A DNA stretch of 64,000 nt from an uncultured Cellulomonadaceae bacterium. Its GTDB lineage: Bacteria > Actinomycetota > Actinomycetes > Actinomycetales > Cellulomonadaceae. The notes beneath the pieces were generated by a model. The model was not told where the DNA came from. It made no database searches and saw only the letters and a program-made list of their open reading frames with translations. The DNA is taken from contig CANLXM010000002.1 of assembly GCA_947495165.1 (NCBI GenBank), forward strand, positions 434,001 through 498,000, written 5' to 3'. Below are positions 8,683 to 16,933 of this stretch, piece by piece. Position numbers and translations under genes: made by a program. Positions within the stretch are counted from its first letter, which is position 1, and the number at the start of each line of letters is the position of its first letter.

Positions 8683-8700
8683 GCGAATCGTCCGATTCGC
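8683..8700. repeat. short perfect inverted repeat in fliL-fliM gap
   Basis: GCGAATCG, two bases, CGATTCGC. It is the only clear structure in the 163-bp spacer between fliL and fliM. It could be an operator or a weak mRNA hairpin; it has no T-run. Confidence 0.5.
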
Positions 8701-8804
8701 GCCATCAGTTGTTCACCGTCGTCGCAGGGGCGTCGACGGGCGAGGTGGCGCCCTCCATGGCGCCGCGAACCACCGGCCTCCGTGCCGGTCCGGGCTCCGC
8801 CCGG

Positions 8805-9338
8805 TTACTGGGTGACGAAGTCGATCAGGTAGACGTCCATCACCCCGCCGTGGTAGCTCTCCTCGAGCGTCGTGGCCAGCTCCTTGCGCAGCGCCTCGCG
8901 GGCCTCCCCGGGAGCGACCTCGGCGACGGGCAGGCCCGAGAACAGGTCGATGATCGCGTTGCGCGCCTTGGAGTCGTCGAACTCCCCGCCGTGACCGGCC
9001 GCGCCGTCGAGCGTGAGCTGCAGCCCGACGGCGATGCGCAGGTAGCGACCGTCCGCGAGGTTGATGCTCATGGCCTCGACCTTGTGCACGGCGCCGGGCT
9101 CGGGTGCGGCGGGCTCGGCGGCGGCGTCGGCCTTGCTCATCACGAGGAAGTAGTACGCGGCGGCCGCGACGATCGCGACCACGACGCCGAGGATCACGAC
9201 GAGCTTCTTCTTCGACTTCGCGGGCGCGCCTGCGGCGGCCTCGGCCTCAGGCTCGGGTCGCGCGGCACCGCCGCCGCCGCCTCCGCGGGGGCCGATCTTG
9301 GGTCGCTCGTTCACGACTCGCTGCTCGATGACGGCCAT
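8805..9338 (-). CDS. fliL: flagellar basal body-associated protein FliL
   Basis: 177 residues. A Gly/Ala-rich cytoplasmic N-terminus precedes one membrane helix (KLVVILGVVVAIVAAAAYYF) and a periplasm-side domain with SINLADGRYLRIAVGLQLTL and a YLIDFVTQ-type end, typical of FliL. FliL surrounds and stabilises stator units. It starts 2 bp after motB. Confidence 0.93.
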   Translation of the reverse strand: MAVIEQRVVNERPKIGPRGGGGGGAARPEPEAEAAAGAPAKSKKKLVVILGVVVAIVAAAAYYFLVMSKADAAAEPAAPEPGAVHKVEAMSINLADGRYLRIAVGLQLTLDGAAGHGGEFDDSKARNAIIDLFSGLPVAEVAPGEAREALRKELATTLEESYHGGVMDVYLIDFVTQ

Positions 9339-9340
9339 GG

Positions 9341-10228
9341 TCAGCTCCTGCTCTGCTCGACGACGGGGAGGAGCTCGCGCACGCGCTCAGGCGCGCTGCT
9401 CAGCACCACCACGTCGACGCGGCGGTTCGCCGCGAGGGACTTGGGGTCGGTCTTGCTGATGAGGGGTTGGGCGTCACCGAAGCCGACGGCCGAGACCCGG
9501 CCCGCCTTGATGTCGCCCTGCTCGACGAGGCGCCGCAGCACGGTCGTGGCGCGGGCGGACGAGAGCTCCCAGTTGGTCTTCTCCCGTGAACCCGTCGGGA
9601 CGACGTCGGCGTGACCCTCGATCGAGAGCCCGTTCGGGATCTTGCGCAGCGGTGGGGCGATCGCGTCGACCACCACCCGGGAGGTCTTCGTCAGGTCGTT
9701 GCTGGCGCTCGCGAAGAACACGTCCGAGGTGATCATGCCGATGACCAGGCCCTCCTCCGTGATCCGGAAGTCGACCGAGTCCCGCGCGCCCTTCTTGGCG
9801 AGGGCCGCCGCGACCATGTCGCGGACCTCGTTGAGGGAGGTCCACTCGGCCTCGGCAGCCGCCAGCGCTGCGCCGTCGCCAGCACCCGCCTCCGGGCCGC
9901 CCTCACCGACGACGGAGTCGGGCATGACTCCCACGGCGGCGTCGGGCGTGATGTCCTGCATGACCTGCTGGCTCTGGGCCTGGCTGTCCTCGGGGAGGAC
10001 ACCTCCGCCGTCGGGCAGGATCGCCGGGGTCTCCGCGTTGAAGCCCGCAGCGAGCGACCCGCGCAGCGCCTCGTACTTGTCCACGTCCACCTGGCTGATC
10101 GCGTACAGCACCACGAACAGGGCCATGAGGACGGTCATCATGTCCGAGTAGCTCACGAGCCAGCGCTCGTGGTTCTCGTGCTCCTCCTCGTGCCCGCCCT
10201 TGCGGCGGCGCCCCCCGCCGGCGCTCAC
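9341..10228 (-). CDS. motB: flagellar stator protein MotB
   Basis: 295 residues. ERWLVSYSDMMTVLMALFVV carries the proton-binding Asp (D29) at the start of the single membrane helix. A linker of about 130 residues follows, then an OmpA-like peptidoglycan-binding domain (LSIEGHADVVP, NWELSSARATTVLRRLV, GRVSAVGFGDAQPL, ANRRVDVVV). With MotA it forms the proton-driven stator anchored to the wall. It follows motA by 16 bp. Confidence 0.96.
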   Translation of the reverse strand: MSAGGGRRRKGGHEEEHENHERWLVSYSDMMTVLMALFVVLYAISQVDVDKYEALRGSLAAGFNAETPAILPDGGGVLPEDSQAQSQQVMQDITPDAAVGVMPDSVVGEGGPEAGAGDGAALAAAEAEWTSLNEVRDMVAAALAKKGARDSVDFRITEEGLVIGMITSDVFFASASNDLTKTSRVVVDAIAPPLRKIPNGLSIEGHADVVPTGSREKTNWELSSARATTVLRRLVEQGDIKAGRVSAVGFGDAQPLISKTDPKSLAANRRVDVVVLSSAPERVRELLPVVEQSRS

Positions 10229-10244
10229 GCGGCGTCCCGGGCGC

Positions 10245-11030
10245 TCATGCCGCGGCCTTGTCGCTCTTGCCGGGCTTCTCCATCTGGTCCGGCGGGACGA
10301 GGCTGCGCAGGCGCTCCCCGACGACGCGCGGGTTGGCGCCGGCCTGGACGGACAGCAGGCCCTCGACGACGATCTCCATCTGCGCGCACTCGAGCTCCGA
10401 GAGCCGCTTGAGGCGGTTCCCGATCGGGAGGAACGCGATGTTGGCGCTCGCGATGCCCCAGAACGTCGCGACGAACGCCGCGGCGATCATGTGGCCGAGC
10501 TTCTCGGGCTCCGAGAGGTTCTCGAGCACGTGCACGAGCGACACGACCGTGCCGACGATGCCGATGGTCGGGGCGTAGCCACCCATCTGGGTGAAGAAGT
10601 TGGCACCCACGCGGTCGGAGGCACGCTTCGCGGCGATCTTGTCCTCGAGGATGACCCGCAGGTCCTCGGGGTCGGTGCCGTCGATCGCGCCGCGCAGGCC
10701 GTCGCGCAGGAAGTCGTCGTCGATGTCCTTGGCGGAGTCCTCGAGGGCGAGCAGGCCCTCGCGGCGGGCGCGCTCCGCGAGGGAGACGATCGTGGCGATG
10801 GCCTCCTCGCTGCCCTTGGGCTTGCCGGTGAAGGCGCGCGGGAGTGCCTTGGCGGCGCTCTTGGCGTCACGCATGGTCCCGCCGGCGATGGCCGCACCGA
10901 GGGTGCCGACGAGCACGAGGATCATGGGCGCCGGCAGGAGGATCGACATCGGGGACGAACCCTCGATGTAGATGGCCGAGACGATCGCGACGACCGCGAT
11001 GCCGAGCCCGGCGATGGTTGCGGGATCCAT
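10245..11030 (-). CDS. motA: flagellar stator protein MotA
   Basis: 261 residues with four membrane segments (ATIAGLGIAVVAIVSAIYI; ILLPAPMILVLVGTLGAAIA; YAPTIGIVGTVVSLVHVL; MIAAAFVATFWGIASANIAF). The cytoplasmic loop holds AERARREGLLALED, with the Arg and Glu that contact FliG. Its start directly abuts the flbD stop. Confidence 0.96.
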   Translation of the reverse strand: MDPATIAGLGIAVVAIVSAIYIEGSSPMSILLPAPMILVLVGTLGAAIAGGTMRDAKSAAKALPRAFTGKPKGSEEAIATIVSLAERARREGLLALEDSAKDIDDDFLRDGLRGAIDGTDPEDLRVILEDKIAAKRASDRVGANFFTQMGGYAPTIGIVGTVVSLVHVLENLSEPEKLGHMIAAAFVATFWGIASANIAFLPIGNRLKRLSELECAQMEIVVEGLLSVQAGANPRVVGERLRSLVPPDQMEKPGKSDKAAA

Positions 11031-11300
11031 CTATCGCTCCTCTTCCATGGCGGGGCGCACCACGCTGAGCTGTGGCGCGGCGACGTCGTCGACGTCGGAG
11101 GTCTGGATGGCCTGCGCGCGCGCGATGAGCTGGGACCGGAAGTCGGTGATGAGCTCGATGACCTCGGTCATGGACTCGGCGAGGATGTACTTGGTGCCGT
11201 CCACGAGGGTCAGGATCGTGTCCGGGGCGCTGTCGATGCGCTGGACAAGGTCTGGGTTGACCGCGAACTTCGGTCCGTTCAGACGGGTCACGACTATCAC
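11031..11300 (-). CDS. flbD: flagellar protein FlbD/SwrD family
   Basis: 89 residues: MIVVTRLNGPKFAVNPDLVQRI is the FlbD signature, with DGTKYILAESMTEVIE after it. SwrD raises motor power in Bacillus; its place directly before motA fits a stator-related role. It starts with GTG at 11300 and is the first flagellar gene after the inserted nuclease cassette. Confidence 0.9.
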   Translation of the reverse strand: MIVVTRLNGPKFAVNPDLVQRIDSAPDTILTLVDGTKYILAESMTEVIELITDFRSQLIARAQAIQTSDVDDVAAPQLSVVRPAMEEER

Positions 11301-11357
11301 TTGAGTACGTCCATCCCTGGAGATCTGCTACGGGTCCATCCATGAACCCTCACCTCC

Positions 11358-11384
11358 CTATCGGCCCCTCCCCCCGAGACATAA
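11358..11384 (-). promoter_or_regulatory. candidate flagellar-sigma promoter for flbD-mot-fli-flh
   Basis: Minus strand: TTAT (11384-11381), 16 bases, CCGATAG (11364-11358), ending about 57 bp before the flbD start. The -10 fits the CCGAT-type box of sigma-28 promoters; the -35 is weak. It lies just beyond palindrome copy B, so transcription could restart here after the nuclease cassette. Confidence 0.45.
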
Positions 11385-11399
11385 GCCCCCACCCCAACT

Positions 11400-11463
11400 C
11401 GCTGAGTGCACACTCTTGGCGGTGCTGATCGGCGAAAACACCGCTAAGACTGTGCACTCACGG
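11400..11463. repeat. 64-bp palindromic repeat, copy B (right end of nuclease cassette)
   Basis: Left arm CGCTGAGTGCACACTCTTGG continues into CGGTG; the right arm pairs with it at all but four positions and ends CACGG instead of CAGCG. The loop contains GGCGAAAA. The right arm contains the TGA stop codon of the DUF559 gene at 11458-11460, so the repeat and gene end are fused. Confidence 0.92.
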
Positions 11464-12366
11464 GAGGACGGCGCGCTGGCGCGCGATCGCCGTGCGCACC
11501 CGGCGGAGGAGGCGGTCCGGCTCGCGCAGGACATCGTCTGCCGTGGCGGTCACGACGATCCATCCGGCGTCGGCCATGGCCTGGCGCTTCTCGACGTCGC
11601 GCCGCCAGGTTGCCGGGTCCGTGCGATGCACGTCGCCGTCGTACTCGATAGCCACCTTCACAGCGGGGATGCTCAGATCGGGGAGGCAGAGGAACATGCC
11701 GCCGATGGTGAAGACGGGCCGGTTCACCTCGAGGCCTGCGACGCCACCGTCCTCGAGCACGAGGCGGGTCCGTGTCTCCATCGACGAGTCGGTCCCGGGG
11801 CGCAGGCGTTCCAGCGCCGCACGGCACGCGGCGAGGCCCTTCATCTTGTGGGTCGCCTCCACGCGGCGGCGAAGGTCTGCGGTGCTGGTGTGGGGCTCCT
11901 TGCGCCGGAGCATCGCATCGCCGAGGACGACCATGTCGTCCGGTCCGAGCCGCGCACCGAGGTGCACCCAGGTCTGCGCCGGCGAGGTGACGGTGAGCTC
12001 ACCGATGCCAACGGTCTCGAGCCGCTTCTGCAGCGACACGTGGGCGACGACGTCGCGTCGCCGGGGTCGATCCCCTCGTGCTTGCACGACGACGTGGATC
12101 GCCTGGTCCTCGTCGAGGCGCCAGGGCACCACCACCCCGAGGAGACGCAGGGCAGTGACGTGGCTGAACGCTGCGCCGTCGGCGAGGACGAGCGCGATCG
12201 CAGAGCAGGCCTCCCCGAGCGTCTCACCGAAGTCGTGCGGCGCACGGACGCCGGTCACCGGCGCCGAGTACCTCTTGGCGCGCAGGACGTGACGAGTCAG
12301 CCCTCGCGCCAGCCCGTCCCGGACGAGGAACGGCTCGGAGCCCACGACCGATCGAACGAAATCCAT
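11458..12366 (-). CDS. DUF559 (Vsr-like PD-(D/E)XK) protein inserted in flagellar operon
   Basis: 302 residues from ATG 12366; upstream in-frame codons to 12465 run into repeat C and look non-coding. The N-terminus (FLVRDGLARGLTRHVLRAK) resembles the AbiEi-like winged helix of these proteins. The C-terminal 110 residues are a DUF559 nuclease fold: E197, LPD (D230), AIEYDGD (E241, D243), H247, then RRDVEKRQ and a WIVVTATADD strand. DUF559 is related to very-short-patch repair endonucleases; its substrate is unknown. The gene has no flagellar role that I can see and separates flgE from flbD. It is bracketed by palindrome copies C (101 bp upstream) and B (containing its stop). I read it as a mobile or selfish cassette. 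Confidence 0.8.
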   Translation of the reverse strand: MDFVRSVVGSEPFLVRDGLARGLTRHVLRAKRYSAPVTGVRAPHDFGETLGEACSAIALVLADGAAFSHVTALRLLGVVVPWRLDEDQAIHVVVQARGDRPRRRDVVAHVSLQKRLETVGIGELTVTSPAQTWVHLGARLGPDDMVVLGDAMLRRKEPHTSTADLRRRVEATHKMKGLAACRAALERLRPGTDSSMETRTRLVLEDGGVAGLEVNRPVFTIGGMFLCLPDLSIPAVKVAIEYDGDVHRTDPATWRRDVEKRQAMADAGWIVVTATADDVLREPDRLLRRVRTAIARQRAVLP

Positions 12367-12466
12367 GGCCCGGAGGCTGCTGCGAGCCCGCGCTCCGCTC
12401 CACCCCCCGCTCCCACCCTGTGCACACTGCCCCGCCCTTTGGCCCCTGTGGAGGCCCAACGACAAA

Positions 12467-12530
12467 CGCTGAGTGCACGATTTTGGCGGTGTTGAGGGAC
12501 GAAAACACCGCCATAATCGTGCACTCAGCG
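12467..12530. repeat. 64-bp palindromic repeat, copy C (left boundary of nuclease cassette)
   Basis: Arms of 27 bases (CGCTGAGTGCACGATTTTGG plus CGGTGTT) with a single mismatch around a 10-base loop containing GGGACGAAA. It is the best-preserved copy with symmetric ends. It lies 17 bp past the flgE stop and upstream of the DUF559 gene. Confidence 0.95.
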
Positions 12531-12546
12531 AGGAAGGGAGATGGGG

Positions 12547-13722
12547 TTAGCGCTTGAGGTTGACCAGTTCCTGGAGGAGCTCGTCGCTCGTGGTGATGAC
12601 TCGGCTGTTCGCCTGGAAGCCGCGCTGGGCGATGATCAGGTTGGTGAACTCGCTCGACAGGTCCACGTTGGACATCTCGACCGCGCCGCCGATCAGCGAG
12701 CCGCGGCCACCCGTGCCAGCCGTGCCGACCTGCGGGTTCCCCGAGTTGACGCTCGTCGTGTACAGCGAGCCGCCGGCCTTCTGCAGACCGACCGGGTTGG
12801 CGAACGTCGCGAGCGCGATCCGGCCGATGTCCTGCTTGGTGCCGTTCGAGAACGCACCGATGATCGTGCCGTCGGCGTTGATCGAGAACGACTGCAGCGA
12901 GCCGGCCTGGTTGCCGTTCACGGTCTCGACCTCGACGGTCGACAGCGCCGCGTAGCCGGTCACGCCGGACAGGTCCACCGCGCGGCCGTTGACGTTGAGC
13001 GTCCCGCCGGTGGCGAGCGTGCCGTCCGCGTTGAACGTCAGCGGGCTGCTGCTGGTGACAGCGCCATCGGCTCCGACGACGTCCCAGCCCGTGCCGGTCC
13101 GCGTGAAGGAGAGGGTCAGCGTGGAGGCCGCGCCCAGGTCGTCGTAGACCTCGACGTCGCGCACCAGGTTCGTGCCGACGGCGGCATCGGACGGCAGGTT
13201 TCCACCGAACGTGACGTCCGTGGTCCGCTGCGCGCCGACGAGCGTCGTCGTGGGCAGCTGGATCGGCGCCAGGCCGCCGGCCGTGTCGATCTCACCGGCG
13301 GCGTCCGCGAGCCAGCCGCGCACGAGACCGCCCTCGGCGGTGACGAGCTGCCCGGTGGCGTCGAAGTCGAACGAGCCGTTACGGGTGTAGAACGTCTGGC
13401 CGTTCTTCTGCACGGAGAAGAACCCGTCGCCCGAGATCATCATGTCGGTCGAGCGGTTCGTCGTCTGCGCGGCGCCCTGCTGGAAGTTGGTGGAGATCGC
13501 GGCGACCTTGACGCCGAGGCCGACCTGCGCCGGGTTGGTGCCACCGATGCCGGCCTGCGCGCCGCCCGGGTTCGTCAGCACCTGGCTGAGCGTGTCCTGG
13601 AACTGCGTCTGGGAGGCCTTGAAGCCGGTCGTGTTGACGTTGGCGATGTTGTTGCCGGTGACGTCGAGCATGGTCTGGTGCGAGCGGAGTCCGGAGATGC
13701 CGGAGAAGAGCGAGCGGAGCAT
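12547..13722 (-). CDS. flgE: flagellar hook protein FlgE
   Basis: 391 residues. The N-terminus MLRSLFSGISGLRSHQTMLDV with NNIANVNTTGFKAS, and the C-terminus VEMSNVDLSSEFTNLIIAQR with FQANSRVI, are the rod/hook family terminal helices. The length and a central variable domain fit hook protein rather than the shorter rod proteins. No flgF or flgG is seen in the window. FlgE is the last gene of the flgB-flgE operon and follows flgD by 27 bp. Confidence 0.93.
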   Translation of the reverse strand: MLRSLFSGISGLRSHQTMLDVTGNNIANVNTTGFKASQTQFQDTLSQVLTNPGGAQAGIGGTNPAQVGLGVKVAAISTNFQQGAAQTTNRSTDMMISGDGFFSVQKNGQTFYTRNGSFDFDATGQLVTAEGGLVRGWLADAAGEIDTAGGLAPIQLPTTTLVGAQRTTDVTFGGNLPSDAAVGTNLVRDVEVYDDLGAASTLTLSFTRTGTGWDVVGADGAVTSSSPLTFNADGTLATGGTLNVNGRAVDLSGVTGYAALSTVEVETVNGNQAGSLQSFSINADGTIIGAFSNGTKQDIGRIALATFANPVGLQKAGGSLYTTSVNSGNPQVGTAGTGGRGSLIGGAVEMSNVDLSSEFTNLIIAQRGFQANSRVITTSDELLQELVNLKR

Positions 13723-13749
13723 GAGGGGGTTCCCTTCGGTGGTACCGGA

Positions 13750-14268
13750 CTAGGCGGTGGGGTCTGCGGGCACTGCGGGCGCGGGCGCCTCGTCGGCGGT
13801 CTCGCCGGACTTATCGGTCGAACCGCTCGGCTTCTGAGGGGTCCCGGCGGCGACGACGCCGGTGACGGCCTCGAGGGAGACCTCCACGCCGTCGACGGTC
13901 AGCTTGGGCACGCCGCCGGCGAAGGTCGCCGACGTCGCGCGGCCGACGACGGAGACGCCCTCGGCGTTGAGGTAGCTCACGTCGAGCCCGACGAACTGGG
14001 CGGCGGACGAGCGCATCTGGAGGGCGAACGCGTCGACCATCGTGTCCGAGAGCGTGGTGAGCTTCTCGACCGTGGTCAGCTGCGTCGTCTGCGCCATCAT
14101 CTGGGTGGTGTCCATGGGCGAGGACGGATCCTGGTACTTGAGCTGGGTCACCAGGAGGTTCATGAACGCCTGGTTGTCGAGCTCACCCTTGGCCTTGCTG
14201 GGTGTGGCGCCGGTGTAGAGGCTCGTGGCACCGGCGGTGGGTGACACCGCGGGGGTCTCGATGGGCAT
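13750..14268 (-). CDS. flgD: flagellar hook assembly protein FlgD
   Basis: 172 residues. DNQAFMNLLVTQLKYQDPSS followed by PMDTTQMMAQTTQLTTVEKL is the conserved FlgD cap region. A short C-terminal segment follows (GLDVSYLNAEGVSVVGRA). It scaffolds hook assembly. It lies 12 bp after fliK. Confidence 0.94.
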   Translation of the reverse strand: MPIETPAVSPTAGATSLYTGATPSKAKGELDNQAFMNLLVTQLKYQDPSSPMDTTQMMAQTTQLTTVEKLTTLSDTMVDAFALQMRSSAAQFVGLDVSYLNAEGVSVVGRATSATFAGGVPKLTVDGVEVSLEAVTGVVAAGTPQKPSGSTDKSGETADEAPAPAVPADPTA

Positions 14269-14280
14269 GGGGTTCTCCTG

Positions 14281-15717
14281 TCAGGCGAGGATGTCGACGC
14301 GGTCGTCAGCGGCGCTGGCGACGGCGGGGCGGATGGTCAGGGGGGTGGCGGCGGCAGGCGCGCCGGTCTCGGCACCGAAGGCGTGCGGCGTCTCGCGCTC
14401 GCCCTGGCCCTCGCGGTCGCCGGCGGCACCGCCGAAGCGCTCGTCGGAGACGTCGAGGCGGGCGTTCATGCCGGTCGCCGCGAGGTCGCGGCGCAGGTCG
14501 GCGAGCACGGCCTTGAGGCTCTCGCGCCCGGCGTCGGTCGCGCCGAGCAGCTCGATGCGGATGCCCTCGGCACTGATGTGCGCGCGGACCTGGACGGGTC
14601 CGAGCTCCTTGGGCTCGACGCGCAGGGTGAGCAGGTGCTCCCCCGCGGCCGCGCTCGCGAGCTTCACGAGCGGGGTGCGGACCTGCTCGGCGAGCTGGGG
14701 CAGGTCGGCGGTCGGGGCCGCAGCGACGACGGCGGCGGGCTGGGCCGGGGCGGGCGGCTGCGGGGCGCTCACCTGGCCGATCCCCGCGAGGCCGGTCGCC
14801 GACGACGGCGCGACGGTCACCGGGGCGACGTCGGCCGGCACCACGGCGGGCTGGGCGAGGCCGGCGGTCTCGCCGGTGGCCGGGGTGGTCGTCGGGCTCG
14901 CGGGCACCGGGATGGCCGACGACGTGGCGGCCTGGCTGGCGGGGGCCGGCGTCGCACGGTCCGCGAGCACGGCGTCTGACGCGGCTGCGACGGGCTGGCC
15001 CGCGGCGTTCGGGGCGGCGGCGTTCACCGCCGCGGCGCCCGGCAGCGCGACGTTCGCGGCCGGGGCGGCTCCCGCCGTCGCCGGGACGATCGGAACCGTG
15101 GCGCTCTCGGCGGGCACGGCACCGGGCTGCACCGTGCCCGTCCCGGCCAGCGCGGTGCGCGCGGCCGCGGCGAGGGCACTCGCGTCGGCGACCGCCGGAG
15201 CGACATCGTCCGGGGCGCCGACGACGGCACCGGCGGTCGGGGCGGGAGCCGCGGGAACGCTGCTGGGCGCCTCCTCGGTCGCGCCGTCCAGCACCGTGGC
15301 TGCGGCAGCGTCGGCAGCAGTACCGTCAGCAACGGCCGCGAGGGCAGCCGCCGTCGACGGGGCCGCGTCGGCAGCCGGCCGCAGGCTGGGCAGGCCCGCG
15401 AGCGCGGCGAGGTCGCGGGGACCGGCGGCGGCGTCGGCGGACGGCCCACCCGAGTCGCCCGCTCCGGCGGGGCGGTCGGCGTCGGGAGTCGCGGGGCGAC
15501 CGGCGCGCTCCGACGTCGGGCGCTCGGTGCGCTCGGGCCGCTCGCTGCGCTCGGGCCGCTCGGTGCGCTCGGGCCGCGTGGCCGTCGGGCGCTCGGTGCG
15601 CGCCGCGGCGCGCTCGTAGGCCTGGGCGAACGCGTCGCCGTCGCCGCGCCCGCTGCGGACAGCGGTCGGGGCGGCGGGCGTCACGGTGCGCCCCAGGTCG
15701 AAGGTCGCGATGGTCAT
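14281..15717 (-). CDS. fliK: flagellar hook-length control protein FliK
   Basis: 478 residues from ATG 15717, overlapping the NlpC/P60 gene by ATGA. A long Ala/Pro-rich middle with a charged repeat near the N-terminus (ERTERPERSERPERTERP) precedes the conserved C-terminal domain: LLTLRVEPKELGPVQVRAHI, IRIELLGATDAGRESLKAVL, LRRDLAATGMNARLDV. That domain switches FlhB specificity when the hook reaches its length. The larger frame extending to 16530 is a shadow of neighbouring genes. Confidence 0.9.
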   Translation of the reverse strand: MTIATFDLGRTVTPAAPTAVRSGRGDGDAFAQAYERAAARTERPTATRPERTERPERSERPERTERPTSERAGRPATPDADRPAGAGDSGGPSADAAAGPRDLAALAGLPSLRPAADAAPSTAAALAAVADGTAADAAAATVLDGATEEAPSSVPAAPAPTAGAVVGAPDDVAPAVADASALAAAARTALAGTGTVQPGAVPAESATVPIVPATAGAAPAANVALPGAAAVNAAAPNAAGQPVAAASDAVLADRATPAPASQAATSSAIPVPASPTTTPATGETAGLAQPAVVPADVAPVTVAPSSATGLAGIGQVSAPQPPAPAQPAAVVAAAPTADLPQLAEQVRTPLVKLASAAAGEHLLTLRVEPKELGPVQVRAHISAEGIRIELLGATDAGRESLKAVLADLRRDLAATGMNARLDVSDERFGGAAGDREGQGERETPHAFGAETGAPAAATPLTIRPAVASAADDRVDILA

Positions 15718-16490
15718 GCGCTGGCTCCCATCAGCATGTCGAGCGCCATGCGCTGGACGTCGGCGCTCAGGCCGGGGTCTGCGGCGGCCGGGGCGGCCAG
15801 AGCAGGGGCAGCAGCGACCGACTGGTCGGCCTGCGGCAGGATGCGGCGGATGGCGGTCGGCGTCTCGTAGACGTCGCGCTCCGTCACGGTGCGCCCGGCG
15901 TACGGTGCGTCGATCATGCGGCCGTCGCCGAGGTAGATGCCGACGTGCGTGCCGCCGTCGAAGATCAGCAGGTCGCCCGGCAGGGCGTCGTCCATCGAGC
16001 CGACGGCGCGACCCTCGGTGCCCTGCTGGCGCGCGGTCCGCGAGATGTCGACGCCGAGGTCGGCGAGCGAGCGCTGCACCAGGCCGGAGCAGTCCATGCC
16101 GGAACGGCTCTCGCCGCCCCACACGTAGGGGACGCCGACATAGGTGCGCGCCCGCTCGATCAGCTCGCCCGCCGTGGCGGACGTCGACAGGAGGCCCGCC
16201 GTGTCCTCGGCGGTACCGACGGTGCGCGCGGTCGAGACGCCCGGCGTGTTCACCGGGGCGGTGGCCGGGGTGGCCGCCGCCGGGTCGAGCGCCGCGAGGG
16301 TCTGGGCGAACAGGTCCGGTCCGGCGGCGCCGGCCGCAGCGCCCGAGGCGCCGCCCGTGCCGCCGACCGCAGGAAGGGTCGCGGCCGGGCCACCGAGCAC
16401 CGGCAGCGCGGCGAGGGCGGTCGGGGACACCTGACCGATCTGCGACTCGATGCTCTGGATACGGGCCATGACGCCGTCGATGCCGTTCAT
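15714..16490 (-). CDS. NlpC/P60 (C40) peptidoglycan endopeptidase in flagellar operon
   Basis: 258 residues. The first 120 are Ala/Pro-rich and start MNGIDGVMARIQSIESQIGQ. An NlpC/P60 domain follows: AGELIERARTYVGVPYVWGG, SGMDCSGLVQRSLA with the catalytic Cys, GDLLIFDGGTHVGIYLG with the catalytic His. No signal peptide is visible. It overlaps fliJ and fliK by 4 bp on each side, so it belongs to the flagellar transcription unit. A wall-opening role for rod passage, as FlgJ or SltF have elsewhere, is the natural inference; without a signal peptide it would have to leave through the flagellar export gate. Confidence 0.88.
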   Translation of the reverse strand: MNGIDGVMARIQSIESQIGQVSPTALAALPVLGGPAATLPAVGGTGGASGAAAGAAGPDLFAQTLAALDPAAATPATAPVNTPGVSTARTVGTAEDTAGLLSTSATAGELIERARTYVGVPYVWGGESRSGMDCSGLVQRSLADLGVDISRTARQQGTEGRAVGSMDDALPGDLLIFDGGTHVGIYLGDGRMIDAPYAGRTVTERDVYETPTAIRRILPQADQSVAAAPALAAPAAADPGLSADVQRMALDMLMGASA

Positions 16491-16933
16491 CGCTGGCCCT
16501 CCTCGTGGTCGGTGCTGGTCTGTGCGGCACGGCGCGACGCGACCTCGTCGAGCTCGATCTGCTCGAGCCTCAGGTCCTCGGTGGCGACGCGCTCGTCGTG
16601 GCGCTCCTCGAGCTTCTCGAGCGGGACGGAGCGGGCGCGTGCGGCCTGCCACTCGGTCTCGCGCTCGGCGACGTGCACGGCGGCGGTGGCGGACAACGCG
16701 GTCGCCGCGAGCAGATTCTGGCGCAGCGCGGCGCGGGCCGCGGCCGAGGCGCGCCACGTGGCGACGCCGACGTCGGAGTCGAGCTGGTGGCCGCTGAGGT
16801 CCTCGATCGCGCGCGCTCGGTGGGCGTCGGCTCGCATGCGGGCCGCGGCGGCGGCTCCGAGGCGGGCGGCGGCGTCGTCCTCGGTGATCTTGCGCAGGCG
16901 CAGCAGGCTGGCCAGGCGGAACGAGCGCTCCAT
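16487..16933 (-). CDS. fliJ: flagellar export protein FliJ
   Basis: 148 residues, almost entirely helical and charged, starting MERSFRLASLLRLRKITEDDAA in FliJ style and rich in coiled-coil heptads (ERETEWQAARARSVPLEKLE). FliJ is the central stalk of the FliI ATPase and delivers FlhA-bound chaperones. Sequence alone is weak; the position directly after fliI settles it. Confidence 0.83.
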   Translation of the reverse strand: MERSFRLASLLRLRKITEDDAAARLGAAAAARMRADAHRARAIEDLSGHQLDSDVGVATWRASAAARAALRQNLLAATALSATAAVHVAERETEWQAARARSVPLEKLEERHDERVATEDLRLEQIELDEVASRRAAQTSTDHEEGQR

